Positions 25,196-33,460 of a stretch of DNA of 64,000 bases are shown in pieces (the first letter of the stretch is position 1; each line of letters opens with the position of its first letter). This DNA comes from PHAA01 sp964494735 (GTDB lineage Bacteria; Bacillota; Syntrophomonadia; Syntrophomonadales; Syntrophomonadaceae): NCBI GenBank assembly GCA_964494735.1, contig CAZBSD010000001.1:62001-126000 (forward strand), written 5' to 3'. The notes beneath the pieces were generated by a model. The model saw only the letters and a program-made list of their open reading frames with translations. It was not told where the DNA came from and searched no databases. The translations under genes were made by a program, and so were the position numbers.

Positions 25196-25750
25196 ATGAC
25201 TGAATTAGATTTAAACCGCGTTTTCAGCTCAGGGGAGCCGGGTTGTTGCACCACGGCCGGTCGGCCTATAATTATGGAGACCAAAAAGAGACAAATCGCT
25301 ATAGACTTCTTGTTTCTTGATCTCAGCATATGCACTCGCTGCCAAGGTGCTGACACCAGCCTTGATGAAGCGCTGGCAGAAGTTGCTGGCGTTTTGGCCG
25401 CTACGGGGATTGAGGTCCTGGTCAGGAAAATTAATGTCAATACAGCGGCACTGGCCGAAGAATATAAGTTCGTCAGCTCTCCTACCATCAGAATCGAAGG
25501 CCACGATATACAGCTGGATGTGAAGGAGAGTCTATGCGAATCTTGCGGGGACTTGTGCGGGGACCTGGTGGATTGCCGGGTCTGGGTATACCATGACCAG
25601 GAATATACTGTTCCGCCCAAAGGCCTGATTATCGAGGCCATCCTGAAAGCGGTCTATGGAGGGCAACCTCCGCTTGAATCATCAGTTGCCGAATACGTTA
25701 TGCCGGACAACCTGCGCAACTTCTATGCGGCAATGGCCATTAAAGAATAG
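25196..25750 (+). CDS. DUF2703 cysteine-rich protein A
   Basis: 184 residues. It has an N-terminal GEPGCCTTAGR, then the DUF2703 thioredoxin-like core with DLSICTRCQGAD and SLCESCGDLCGDLVDCR. Its homologue at 31697 shares the layout. DUF2703 proteins have no known function; the CxxC pairs and placement after two DGC genes beside arsDA suggest thiol or metalloid chemistry. It is the last gene of its operon, before the strong terminator at 25827. Confidence 0.75.
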   Translation: MTELDLNRVFSSGEPGCCTTAGRPIIMETKKRQIAIDFLFLDLSICTRCQGADTSLDEALAEVAGVLAATGIEVLVRKINVNTAALAEEYKFVSSPTIRIEGHDIQLDVKESLCESCGDLCGDLVDCRVWVYHDQEYTVPPKGLIIEAILKAVYGGQPPLESSVAEYVMPDNLRNFYAAMAIKE

Positions 25751-25826
25751 CGGCTGCCGGCTGGTATATTCGTGGTTCTAAACACCTGACCTCATTTTTG
25801 TTCCATTCGATACTCCCCAGAAAAGG

Positions 25827-25857
25827 TTTAGCCCCGCCATTTTTTGGCGGGGCTAAA
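25827..25857. terminator. bidirectional rho-independent terminator
   Basis: Perfect 12-base arms TTTAGCCCCGCC and GGCGGGGCTAAA around a T-rich loop, between the convergent DUF2703 gene and thioredoxin-like gene. Confidence 0.9.
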
Positions 25858-25869
25858 ATATTACCCTAG

Positions 25870-26100
25870 CTAGGTCAATAATTTCTTGATATCTTCTATG
25901 CCCAACACCTTGCCTGACGACTTCAGTTTGTCATCCACCACCAAAGCTGGCGTCTTCATAACTCCAAACTTGATGATATCCTGAAGGTCGGTTGATTTTT
26001 CCACAACGGCATCCATGCCCAGCTGTTTTACTGCCTCCTTGGCGTTGGCCTCCAGTTTCTTGCAGTTCGAACAACCCGGTCCCAGAACCCTAATATTCAT
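25870..26100 (-). CDS. small thioredoxin-like protein (TM0996/MTH895 family)
   Basis: 76 residues from ATG 26100 (AAAGGGGGAATAAGG precedes). The redox motif is GPGCSNCKKLE and the cis-Pro loop is VMKTPALVVDD. Such small thioredoxin-like proteins accompany ArsP/DUF318 permeases. It may reduce or bind arsenicals for the permease encoded 90 bases upstream, as the last gene of arsR-trx-permease-trx. Confidence 0.88.
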   Translation of the reverse strand: MNIRVLGPGCSNCKKLEANAKEAVKQLGMDAVVEKSTDLQDIIKFGVMKTPALVVDDKLKSSGKVLGIEDIKKLLT

Positions 26101-26189
26101 CCTTATTCCCCCTTTAAAATCTTGCTGCAGTATAACCAACTTGAAATATCGGATTGGTATCCAGAATCGCCACACAACATTTGCCAGGC

Positions 26190-27194
26190 CTAAATCAATA
26201 ACGCGTTGAACCCGTTGAGGATGTACCCGATAACGATAATTCCGACTATTACGATGCTCACGAATGTATACAATAACTTGGATTTCACCACCTGGTTCAG
26301 CATTATCAGCGAAGGCGGAGAGATAGCGGTGACCGCCATCATGAAGGCCAATACCGTACCAACTCCGACGCCTCGGTAAACCAAGGCCTCAGCGATAGGC
26401 AGAGTACCGAATATATCGGCATACATGGGTATGCCGATCAAGGTGGCCAGCAGCACTGAGTACCATTTGTCCTGCCCCAGCAGAGCAGCGATGATACTTT
26501 CCGGTATCCAGTTGTGGATGGCCGCTCCGATAGTGACTCCCAGGATTATATAGATCCATACCTTTTTTACGATATCCATTACCTGGTCCCGTGCAAACAT
26601 CATGCGTTCCCTTACTGTCATCGCCTGCTCTTCCACCCCGACTATTTGATTGTGGAAAACGAAGGGTTCTACATAATTCTCCATCTTCATGTTGCTGATG
26701 ACGGTTCCGCCAATCACCGCTAGGACAACCCCCACTATTACATAAACAATCGCTATCTTCCAGTTGAAGATACTGGCCAGCAGGATAAGTGAAGCCAGGT
26801 CGACCAAAGGAGAGGACAACAGGAACGAAAAAGTGACACCCAGCGGTAACCCCGCACTGGTAAACCCTATAAACAGTGGAATAGACGAGCATGAACAGAA
26901 GGGGGTAATGGTTCCTAGTAATGCACCTAAGATATTGCCGGATACCCCTCCGAATCTGCCCAATATCCGTCGACTACGTTCCGGTGGAAAGTAACTCTGG
27001 ATATAGGAGATGAGGAATATCAAGAAAGATAGTAGAATGAAGATCTTGATAACATCATAGATGAAGAAGTGCACACTGCCGCCGATTCGGGTGCTGACAT
27101 CCAGGTTGAATACATTCTCAACCAGCGATCGGACCAGATCTGACAGCCATTGCATTTTCAGAAGCTGATCGTTGAGAAACCTAAAGATGAACAT
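26190..27194 (-). CDS. ArsP/YraQ-type (DUF318) permease
   Basis: 334 residues from ATG 27194 (TAGGTGG precedes), about eight to ten helices. The diagnostic TPFCSCSSIPLFIGF carries the paired cysteines of this permease family, and a second half-repeat contains PMYADIFGTLPIAEAL. ArsP members export trivalent organoarsenicals; others have unknown cargo. It sits between two small thioredoxin-like proteins in an arsR-headed operon, supporting metalloid efflux. Confidence 0.85.
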   Translation of the reverse strand: MFIFRFLNDQLLKMQWLSDLVRSLVENVFNLDVSTRIGGSVHFFIYDVIKIFILLSFLIFLISYIQSYFPPERSRRILGRFGGVSGNILGALLGTITPFCSCSSIPLFIGFTSAGLPLGVTFSFLLSSPLVDLASLILLASIFNWKIAIVYVIVGVVLAVIGGTVISNMKMENYVEPFVFHNQIVGVEEQAMTVRERMMFARDQVMDIVKKVWIYIILGVTIGAAIHNWIPESIIAALLGQDKWYSVLLATLIGIPMYADIFGTLPIAEALVYRGVGVGTVLAFMMAVTAISPPSLIMLNQVVKSKLLYTFVSIVIVGIIVIGYILNGFNALLI

Positions 27195-27266
27195 TTGAAC
27201 CACCTACTTTTAATTAACTACTATGATGCCAAGGCAACTGTCACTGCTTGATCTGGATAACCCGGC

Positions 27267-27512
27267 TTATCCGTCCAGCTCCTCCTGGATATACCTTCTA
27301 ATCTCTTCACGCCTGGGCAAGCGCCCACTCACCTTTATCTTTTCATTTATCACCAAGCCGGGAGTTGCGAGAACGTTGTATGCCATGATTTTATGGATGT
27401 CCTTGATCTTAAGCACACTAGCCGCCACATCTAATTCGGCCAGGGCATTGTATACCTCTTTTTCCAGGCTGTCACAACGGGAACAACCTGTGCCTAATAT
27501 CTTGATTTCCAT
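27267..27512 (-). CDS. small thioredoxin-like protein, second copy
   Basis: 81 residues from ATG 27512 (ATG 27527 is possible). LGTGCSRCDSLEKE holds the CxxC and VLATPGLVINEK the cis-Pro loop. It is a paralogue of the protein at 25870, with a longer C-terminus. It follows arsR closely and precedes the permease by about 70 bases. Two such proteins around one permease suggest a relay or two different partners. Confidence 0.87.
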   Translation of the reverse strand: MEIKILGTGCSRCDSLEKEVYNALAELDVAASVLKIKDIHKIMAYNVLATPGLVINEKIKVSGRLPRREEIRRYIQEELDG

Positions 27513-27529
27513 TTTATTCTTTCCCATCG

Positions 27530-27928
27530 TTAAATATTGTTAGCTATCCTTTGATGAGGGTGGCTGAGCCCCGTCTTACAAGCAATCACGTCCTCATTAC
27601 TTTCCAATGTTAGGAGTCTATGATATTCCTCCTGCATCTCGGCCAAATCTGCCAGACCCAGCTGCATAACAGTTTGCAATGGAACGATGATGTTACCATC
27701 CAAGACGGCTCTATTGATAGTGAGATATGAGTTTTGCTTCGACTTGCGTTCTGTTAATAAACCGGCTTTCTTTAGAACCTTTACGTGCTGGGAAATCCGC
27801 GGCTGGCTCATATTCAGAATTGCAACCAGTTCACAAATACACAGTTCACGGAGTGACAGCACTCTAATAATTTTCAGCCGAGTCGGCTCCCCGAGAGCTT
27901 TGAGAATCTTCGCAGTATTATCGATCAT
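27530..27928 (-). CDS. arsR: ArsR-family metalloregulator
   Basis: 132 residues. The winged helix carries the As(III) motif ELCICELVAIL (ELCVCDL type) in the DNA-binding helix, then NMSQPRISQHVKVLKKAGLL. When metalloid binds the Cys pair the repressor leaves DNA. It heads the operon arsR-trx-permease-trx. A further Cys (DVIACKTGL) occurs near the C-terminus. A palindrome CTTATATAAG lies 30 bases upstream of the start. Confidence 0.93.
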   Translation of the reverse strand: MIDNTAKILKALGEPTRLKIIRVLSLRELCICELVAILNMSQPRISQHVKVLKKAGLLTERKSKQNSYLTINRAVLDGNIIVPLQTVMQLGLADLAEMQEEYHRLLTLESNEDVIACKTGLSHPHQRIANNI

Positions 27929-27957
27929 CTGACAGCACCAGCCTTACAACAAATTGG

Positions 27958-27967
27958 CTTATATAAG
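27958..27967 (-). promoter_or_regulatory. palindrome upstream of arsR, possible operator
   Basis: CTTATATAAG within an AT-rich stretch about 30 bases before the arsR start, where an ArsR operator overlapping the promoter is expected. Confidence 0.4.
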
Positions 27968-28084
27968 GATATTATTATGTTACTACCCATTGCCTCTCTT
28001 TGGCAATACGTTTTCAAATCACAACCAAATTTATCCAATGTTCAGAGGTTAGAGGGCTGGCTAAAGCTGAAAATGACTGGGGAG

Positions 28085-28125
28085 AGATCTATAATTTTCT
28101 CTCCCCATCTCTTTTTTCAGTTTGG
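28085..28125. terminator. hairpin between arsR and acr3
   Basis: GGGGAGAGA and TCTCTCCCC arms around an AT-rich loop; T-run is on the plus strand and a shorter T stretch on the minus strand. It may end acr3 transcription. Confidence 0.5.
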
Positions 28126-28174
28126 CCCAAGATTTAATTATTCTTATACATTAGGCGTCTGCTCATAAGTCTGC

Positions 28175-29242
28175 TTAGTGAGCACGTATCATCTCTTGGC
28201 CACCAAAATACTTTCTCTTGTAATACAGTGCTACATTGACAAGTGCAATCAATACCGGAACCTCCACCAGGGGGCCAATAACGGTAGCAAATGCCTGCCC
28301 GGAGTTAATTCCGAAAACCGCAACGGCTACTGCTATGGCCAGTTCAAAATCATTGCTCGAAGCGGTAAAAGCCACGGTGGTGGTTGTAGGATAATCCCCT
28401 CCCAGCCATTTGGCGATAAAGAAGGTGGCAAACCACATGATCCCGAAATAAAGCAGCAGCGGAATCATCACCCTAACCACGTCCATCGGCAGAGTTACAA
28501 TCATATTGCCCTTCAAAGAGAACATTACAAAAATGGTAAACAGGAGCGCAATCAGGGTTAGTTTGCTTATACGGGGGATAAAACTAGCTTCGTACCAATC
28601 CCGGCCTTTGGACCGGATCGTTGCGGTGCGGGTGATTATAGCGGCTATAAAAGGGATGCCCAGGTAAACAAACACGCTCTGTGCAATCTCCAGCATGGAT
28701 ACGTCCACAGCCATACTGGCCATACCCAACCATCTGGGTATGACTGTCAAGAAGATATAAGCATAGACAGAATAAGTGAGTACCTGGAATATGGCATTGA
28801 AGGCTACTAGTCCAGCTACATATTCTGGGCTGCCTTCGGCCAAATCATTCCATACCAGAACCATGGCGATACACCGCGCCAATCCGACCAAGATCACCCC
28901 GGCCATCAACTCCGGTTTGTCCGGCAACAGCAAAACGGCCAGCACGAACATAACTATAGGTCCAACGATCCAGTTTTGTACCAACGATAAAACCAGCATT
29001 CTGGTGTTTTTGAATACCGCCGGCAGTTCTTCATAGCGGACCTTGGCCAGAGGTGGGTACATCATCAGTATCAATCCAACCGCGATGGCGATATTGGTGG
29101 TCCCGACCTGGAACTTGCCCCAGAAAGCCGCGATTTTTGGGATAAGATACCCGGATCCCACCCCAATGACCATCGCCAAAACTATCCAAAGGGTCAGATA
29201 ACGATCTAAGAATGATAATTTCTTGGTGATCGATTCACTCAC
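28175..29242 (-). CDS. acr3: arsenite efflux permease Acr3
   Basis: 355 residues, ten predicted membrane helices. The helix-4 motif GLARCIAMVLVWNDLAEGSPEY (central part RCIAMVLVWNDLA) has the essential Cys, and FTASSNDFELAIAVAVAVFG is the Acr3 signature near the end. GTG 29242 follows TAGGAGGTTATCAAG. It exports As(III), alone or perhaps energised by ArsA. An IS element begins only 79 bases upstream of the start codon and may have altered its promoter. Confidence 0.95.
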   Translation of the reverse strand: MSESITKKLSFLDRYLTLWIVLAMVIGVGSGYLIPKIAAFWGKFQVGTTNIAIAVGLILMMYPPLAKVRYEELPAVFKNTRMLVLSLVQNWIVGPIVMFVLAVLLLPDKPELMAGVILVGLARCIAMVLVWNDLAEGSPEYVAGLVAFNAIFQVLTYSVYAYIFLTVIPRWLGMASMAVDVSMLEIAQSVFVYLGIPFIAAIITRTATIRSKGRDWYEASFIPRISKLTLIALLFTIFVMFSLKGNMIVTLPMDVVRVMIPLLLYFGIMWFATFFIAKWLGGDYPTTTTVAFTASSNDFELAIAVAVAVFGINSGQAFATVIGPLVEVPVLIALVNVALYYKRKYFGGQEMIRAH

Positions 29243-29320
29243 CTTGATAACCTCCTATAAATCGGATGCTTAATAGTATCATGGGCATGAATCAGGGCTG
29301 GTATCCCATCATTCACAATA

Positions 29321-30854
29321 GAGGATTTTGCATATTAATTAGCCCAGATATATTGGGATTTTCTAAGGGCAAAAAAAGGACTTCACCCCCGTATTTGCCG
29401 AGTTTATAAGGTGACAAAACCAAAACCCAAACAAACACGAAAGGGGAAGTCACCTATGAATATTCGGCAAGGATGTATTTTTTCCTTTGAGGATGCATTA
29501 AAAATGCAACCCCGTTCCAGATTGGAGATAATTTTGTCCACCCTCGATTTAAAACCAGTTATCTCCAAATTGCTCAGCAGCGCTGACCGGCAGGGTGGTC
29601 CTAAAGGATACCCGGTTAGAGCTAAGCTTCAGGCATTAATTGCCATGCGGGTTTACAATATGGCCGGGTTTTCTCAGTTGGCTGAACGCCTTAGTAATGA
29701 TCCGATGCTTCGCTACTCTTGTGGCTTTGAAGTTTTCGGACAGGTACCCAGTGTAGCAACCATTAGTCGATTCTATGCACTATTAACAGCTGAAGATTGT
29801 CTTGAAGAACTATTCCAGCAATTAGTGCAGCAGGCATAAGAAAATGGACTGCTTGATACTAGTTCGGTAGCGATTGATGCTTCTAAAGTGACGGCTAAGG
29901 AAAAGTCGCTGCCCCGCAAGCAGATCCTGAATAACGGTTATTCGGCCAATTGGGGCAGTAAGCGTGATACCAACGGCAATCAGATAACTTGGTTCGGCTA
30001 CAAGCTGCACATAGCAACCGATGTTAAAGCAGAACTGCCGATAGCCTTAAAAGTAACCCCGGCCAGCACCAACGATGGTATCATGGCCGAAGATATGCTG
30101 GCAAAATGCCGGGATAATACCACTGCTAAACCTGACTACTACCTCATGGATGCTGGTTATGATAATCAAGAAATCTATCAGTTAATCCGGAAAAAGTATC
30201 ATGCTCAAGCAATAATACCCTTGAATCACCGGCGCGCCCAACAACCAAAAGAAGGGCTCGATTGGGATGGAACCTCCATCTGCTCAGCCGGATACCGCAT
30301 GGTTTACTGGGGCGGCAGTAAAGGAGTAAATAAATTTAGGTGTCCCCATATTATGGGCAAATGTGAGTGCCCATTCGGTTCCTCCTGGTGTTCCGATAGC
30401 AATTACGGCATGGTTGTCAAAACCAGAGCTAGTAAAGACCCGCGGTTGTTTACTACTCCCCATCGGGGCACAACCAACTGGCAGAACCTTTACAACAAGC
30501 GAACCACGGTAGAGCGATGTTTTGGCCGCTTAAAAGAAAACCTGGGGCTAGAAAAAGGCCTTAATGTACGAGGCATCAAAAAGGTGGAAACCCATGTCTA
30601 CCTCTGTGCCATTACCATGATTGCCGCGGTTATCGCGGTAAATATGGGGAGTGCCCAAGCGACCACGGCTGCTTAAACGAGAATCTAAAATCAGGAAACC
30701 GTTAATGGAAAGGGGAGAGCATGCCCATTTGTAAGCCAATGGTTAGTTTTGTAAGTGCTGTGAGCAGAGCAATCTGGTAATTTCTCCTGTAGTTATGCTC
30801 CCAGATTAATTTGCTATTTCAAAGAACTTAATTTTGCTATTATGCAAAATCCTC
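29321..30854 (+). mobile_element. IS1182/IS5-like insertion sequence, 1534 bp
   Basis: Perfect 14-bp terminal inverted repeats: GAGGATTTTGCATA at 29321-29334 and its complement at 30841-30854. Immediately outside, AATA is present on both sides (29317-29320 and 30855-30858), a 4-bp target duplication. Inside is one DDE transposase frame broken by TAA. The intact ends and duplication show a simple insertion between acr3 and the sigma factor gene. Size and transposase type fit the IS1182 group. Confidence 0.88.
29456..30676 (+). pseudogene. IS1182-type DDE transposase with in-frame TAA
   Basis: ATG 29456 follows AAAGGGGAAGTCACCT. The first 127 codons are a DUF772-type N-terminus (KGYPVRAKLQALIAMRVYNM). 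TAA at 29837-29839 interrupts, and the same frame resumes with ENGLLDTSSVAIDASKVTA, holding the first catalytic Asp, then YYLMDAGYDNQ and the C-terminal YNKRTTVERCFGRLKENLGL with the Glu. One base change (AAA or AAG to TAA) would explain the stop, so the element is probably unable to move by itself. Confidence 0.88.
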
Positions 30855-30938
30855 AATAACCTATGAGATAACTAATCCAAGCAGATGTTGGCCGGCAATG
30901 GTTTCTAATTGATTTAAATGAGGCTAGTCTATCATTTA

Positions 30939-31496
30939 TCAGCAATATTTACAGTCCCGGCTTTTATGCCGGTAATCGATGACATTTCCCATCTTGTCGA
31001 ATTCGATTTGGCAGCACCCCAGGAGTATTTCCTTCAATTTTGTCCGACCTCTTTGAACTCTCGATTTTGCCCCCGGTAATGACAGTCCCAGCTTATTACT
31101 CAGTTCCTTTTGGGTTAGGTTGCCAAATTCGGTCAATAATATGGCCTCTTTATAGTTATCGGGCAAAGACTCTATCATCTTTTTCAGACAAGCGACTATT
31201 TCCAGGGTCGCAGTTGGGTCCTCCGGCACCTCGGCGGTCAAGTATTCAGGCAATTCTGATATTTCTAGTGCACCATGGCTCCTGCGGTAGTAGTCAGCAA
31301 TTGCATTACGGGTTATCCTATAAATCCACGCACTTATCTTTTGATCATCTCTGAGATCTTTAATGCCACTATTAACCTTAATAAATACCTCCTGCAAAAC
31401 ATCATCGGCATCCGCTTCATTTTGAATACGTTGCCGTATAAATCTCTGCAAAGGCAGACTGAATTCTTCCCAGAGCATATTTAAATCCAAACCCAT
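30939..31496 (-). CDS. ECF-type RNA polymerase sigma factor, SigZ-like
   Basis: 185 residues from ATG 31496. Region 2 (ADADDVLQEVFIKVNSGI, KISAWIYRITRNAIADYYRR) and region 4 (LTQKELSNKLGLSLPGAKSRVQRGRTKL, core SLPGAKSRVQRGR) are clear. The C-terminus GCCQIEFDKMGNVIDYRHKS with final CKYC is the SigZ type, where cysteines may sense metal or redox state. No anti-sigma gene is adjacent. It is divergent from the DUF2703 gene at 31697, which could be a target. Confidence 0.88.
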   Translation of the reverse strand: MGLDLNMLWEEFSLPLQRFIRQRIQNEADADDVLQEVFIKVNSGIKDLRDDQKISAWIYRITRNAIADYYRRSHGALEISELPEYLTAEVPEDPTATLEIVACLKKMIESLPDNYKEAILLTEFGNLTQKELSNKLGLSLPGAKSRVQRGRTKLKEILLGCCQIEFDKMGNVIDYRHKSRDCKYC

Positions 31497-31696
31497 AAAA
31501 TGACTCCTCAATGCTTTCATCGTCTATTGACCCCGTCGGCTACATGTCGACTCCTTCAGGATGCCTGAGCGAAGCAATAAGAATAAAATCTCTCATCAAT
31601 GTTACTATTCAATGGTTTGGTATGCATCCTTTTACACAAACCAACGTCTTAGTGTATGAAGCCAGAAGATTTACTATCCAAAAGGAGGGCACATAA

Positions 31697-32137
31697 TTGA
31701 AGACTTTGACCATCGAATGGCGGCACCTTGATGTCGACGGAGAGACCTGCGACCGTTGCTATGATACCGGGGAGAACCTGGCCAATGAGGCCAAGCGATT
31801 ACGAAGGACGTTGGAGCTCCAAGGTATAGAGGTGATCGTCCTTGAGACCAAGCTTGACGATGATCAGATTCCAGAATCCAATACCATTCTTTTCAATGGA
31901 GTCCCCATCGAGGACATCTTGGATATAAAGATATCCGAAAATTACTGCGATTCCTGCACCTTGCTGCTGGGCAAGAAGACCTACTGCCGGACCGTCCTGT
32001 TCGAAGGGAATGAATACGAGGATGTGCCTGCCAAGGCCATTCGCCAGGCGGCACTAAAAACCGTTGGGATATTGACCATAAGCACCGTGGCGACGGCAAA
32101 TTGCGGATGCGGGTGCAATGAAAGCGGTTGCTGCTGA
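31697..32137 (+). CDS. DUF2703 cysteine-rich protein B
   Basis: 146 residues from TTG 31697 with AAGGAGGGC upstream. It shares the DUF2703 layout with the protein at 25196: a strand-helix start (IEWRHLDVDGETCDRCYDTG), a second strand, and ISENYCDSCTLLLGKKTYC. It ends in a distinctive NCGCGCNESGCC tail, well suited to binding soft metals. Divergent from the SigZ-like factor. Function unknown; metal or metalloid binding is inferred. Confidence 0.78.
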   Translation: MKTLTIEWRHLDVDGETCDRCYDTGENLANEAKRLRRTLELQGIEVIVLETKLDDDQIPESNTILFNGVPIEDILDIKISENYCDSCTLLLGKKTYCRTVLFEGNEYEDVPAKAIRQAALKTVGILTISTVATANCGCGCNESGCC

Positions 32138-32189
32138 TACCATCAGCAGCAACCCAGGTGGCAGATCCCAAAACTTCCTGCCGGGAAGG

Positions 32190-32348
32190 TCAGTCATTTT
32201 TATTTTCGTTTTTTTTATCGGCCTTTTTAGCCTCTTCCTCCTCTGGTATCTCCTCGATCTCGAAGCCACAACAACAGGAATTCTGTTTTGGTTTGCTCAT
32301 GTCGATCAATTTCGAAAATAGACCCTTCTTCTCTTTTTCATTCTTCAC
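32190..32348 (-). CDS. 52-residue protein with CCC motif and acidic/lysine tail
   Basis: GTG 32348 is preceded by GAGGTAGGAATCTC. Sequence features: a basic N-terminus, KPKQNSCCCGFEIEEIPEEE, then alternating K/E/N. Three adjacent cysteines point to metal binding. It is the last gene of the decayed marR-permease-usp operon and may be a small metallochaperone; I do not know a named family. Confidence 0.6.
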   Translation of the reverse strand: MKNEKEKKGLFSKLIDMSKPKQNSCCCGFEIEEIPEEEEAKKADKKNENKND

Positions 32349-32355
32349 GAGATTC

Positions 32356-32484
32356 CTACCTCTTTCTCCAATCACATTGCAGGATCAGACATTTCTTGAC
32401 ACCCAGTTCTTGCAATCCCGGCAGGCTTTTAACCAGTGTATATGAGTCATCAAACAGATCGGGAGCGATTATCACTTTATCCAT
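32356..32484 (-). pseudogene. universal stress protein fragment (N-terminal 42 codons)
   Basis: ATG 32484, with AAGGAGG 12 bases upstream, opens DKVIIAPDLFDDSYTLVKSL then LQELGVKKCLILQCDW and stops at TAG 32356. This is the first strand-helix-strand of a UspA domain (normally about 140 residues), so the gene is truncated. It lies between the permease remnant and the CCC protein. Confidence 0.65.
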
Positions 32485-32541
32485 ATTGAAAGGCTGCCTC
32501 CTTCCGCGCCAGCAAAGGGTGAATAAATAACTGTGATGTGC

Positions 32542-32760
32542 TTAAAGGATCAGGTTAAATATCAGCCCTGACAACACCGCGGTCATGAACACTATCACCA
32601 CAAAAGCGATTATGATGTTCCTCTTGAAAATGCTGGCAAACATGGTCAGCTCGGGGATAGCTATACCAGCTCCACTGATGATAAAGGCTGTTACTGCTCC
32701 GATACTGGCTCCTTTATCCAATAAAGCCAGGCCGATGGGGATTACCATGCCGGCGGGCAG
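32542..32760 (-). pseudogene. C-terminal remnant of a DUF318/ArsP-type permease
   Basis: The minus-strand frame from about 32760 reads LPAGMVIPIGLALLDKGAS, then TAFIISGAGIAIPELTMFAS and two final hydrophobic helices, matching the last 70 residues of the permease family found at 26190 (compare AFMMAVTAISPPSLIML). About 250 N-terminal residues are missing. The remnant is joined out of frame to the end of the marR gene, so a deletion of several hundred bases is the simplest history. Confidence 0.75.
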
Positions 32761-33172
32761 AGTCCACCAACATCTGCAAGGAGGCTTTGATATTGCTGAC
32801 CGTTGCAGCGTCCAGCTCTTGCAGCATCTCATTCACATATGATGCATACTGATGGACGATATCGGCAGTCGCGGCCGCGCCCTTGCTAGTCGGGGAGACA
32901 CAGCATACCCGTCCATCGAGCGGTGACACCTGACGGGCCACATAGCCTTTATTTTCTAAACGGTCGATTATCTTGCTAGCCCCGCTCTTGGTGAAATTCA
33001 AAGCCCGACCGGTCTCCTGGATGGTAATCTCATCGTTTTCCCTTATCTTCTTCAGAGCTACATATTCGACAAACGACATGTCTCCACAGCACTCGCCATT
33101 GAATGCATGTTCGCCAAAAAGCCAGGCCAGCTCTTGAATCATGTTGTAGATGTCGATAATATTCTGGTCCAT
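32714..33172 (-). CDS. MarR-family regulator, C-terminus altered by a deletion
   Basis: 152 residues from ATG 33172 (GAGGATTTGGC precedes). The winged helix is intact: ALNFTKSGASKIIDRLENKGYVARQ with the wing PLDGRVCCVS. Around residue 140 the frame runs into permease sequence (HGNPHRPGFIG is out-of-frame permease code), so the last residues are not native. The protein is probably still able to bind DNA. Two matching operators lie just upstream. Confidence 0.82.
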   Translation of the reverse strand: MDQNIIDIYNMIQELAWLFGEHAFNGECCGDMSFVEYVALKKIRENDEITIQETGRALNFTKSGASKIIDRLENKGYVARQVSPLDGRVCCVSPTSKGAAATADIVHQYASYVNEMLQELDAATVSNIKASLQMLVDSARRHGNPHRPGFIG

Positions 33173-33194
33173 GCCAAATCCTCGCATGATACTT

Positions 33195-33244
33195 TAGTTT
33201 CCTTTGTCAACTATGTTAAGGCAGATAGTTTCCGTTGTCAACTA
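33195..33244 (-). promoter_or_regulatory. tandem MarR-type operators over the marR promoter
   Basis: Two 19-bp copies of TAGTTTCC[T/G]TTGTCAACTA-type sequence (33195-33213 and 33226-33244), each with TAGTT/AACTA inverted arms and centres 31 bp apart. On the minus strand the upstream copy contains the -35 TTGACA, with TAACAT as -10 after 17 bases. Binding would block the promoter, so autorepression is likely. Confidence 0.7.
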
Positions 33245-33353
33245 ACATATTATATGCTGCGTATACCGTCGACGTGAAGGACAAATCTACTGCAAGCAGC
33301 GGGCTAATGAGTTGTAGTCCGGCCCAGATGTCAGGCCGAGTACAGACAGTACC

Positions 33354-33386
33354 GCAAAAAACACCCCTATGTGAAGCGGGGTGTTT
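33354..33386 (-). terminator. terminator of the Cys-rich ferredoxin gene
   Basis: AAACACCCC and GGGGTGTTT arms; on the minus strand the stem runs into a T-run. Confidence 0.8.
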
Positions 33387-33460
33387 AGCTCTCATTTATC
33401 TATTTAGTATTTTATGGTCAGCCAGGTTGAGTTTCGGCAGGTACGGCGGGAGCATGGCTA

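Noticed and set aside
27977..28168. 63-codon plus-strand ORF between arsR and acr3
   Set aside because: Runs through a hairpin and AT-rich spacer without a ribosome site or homology I can see.
29837..29839. Programmed readthrough in the transposase
   Set aside because: TAA is rarely used for recoding, and no slippery or frameshift signal is present; a disabling mutation is simpler.
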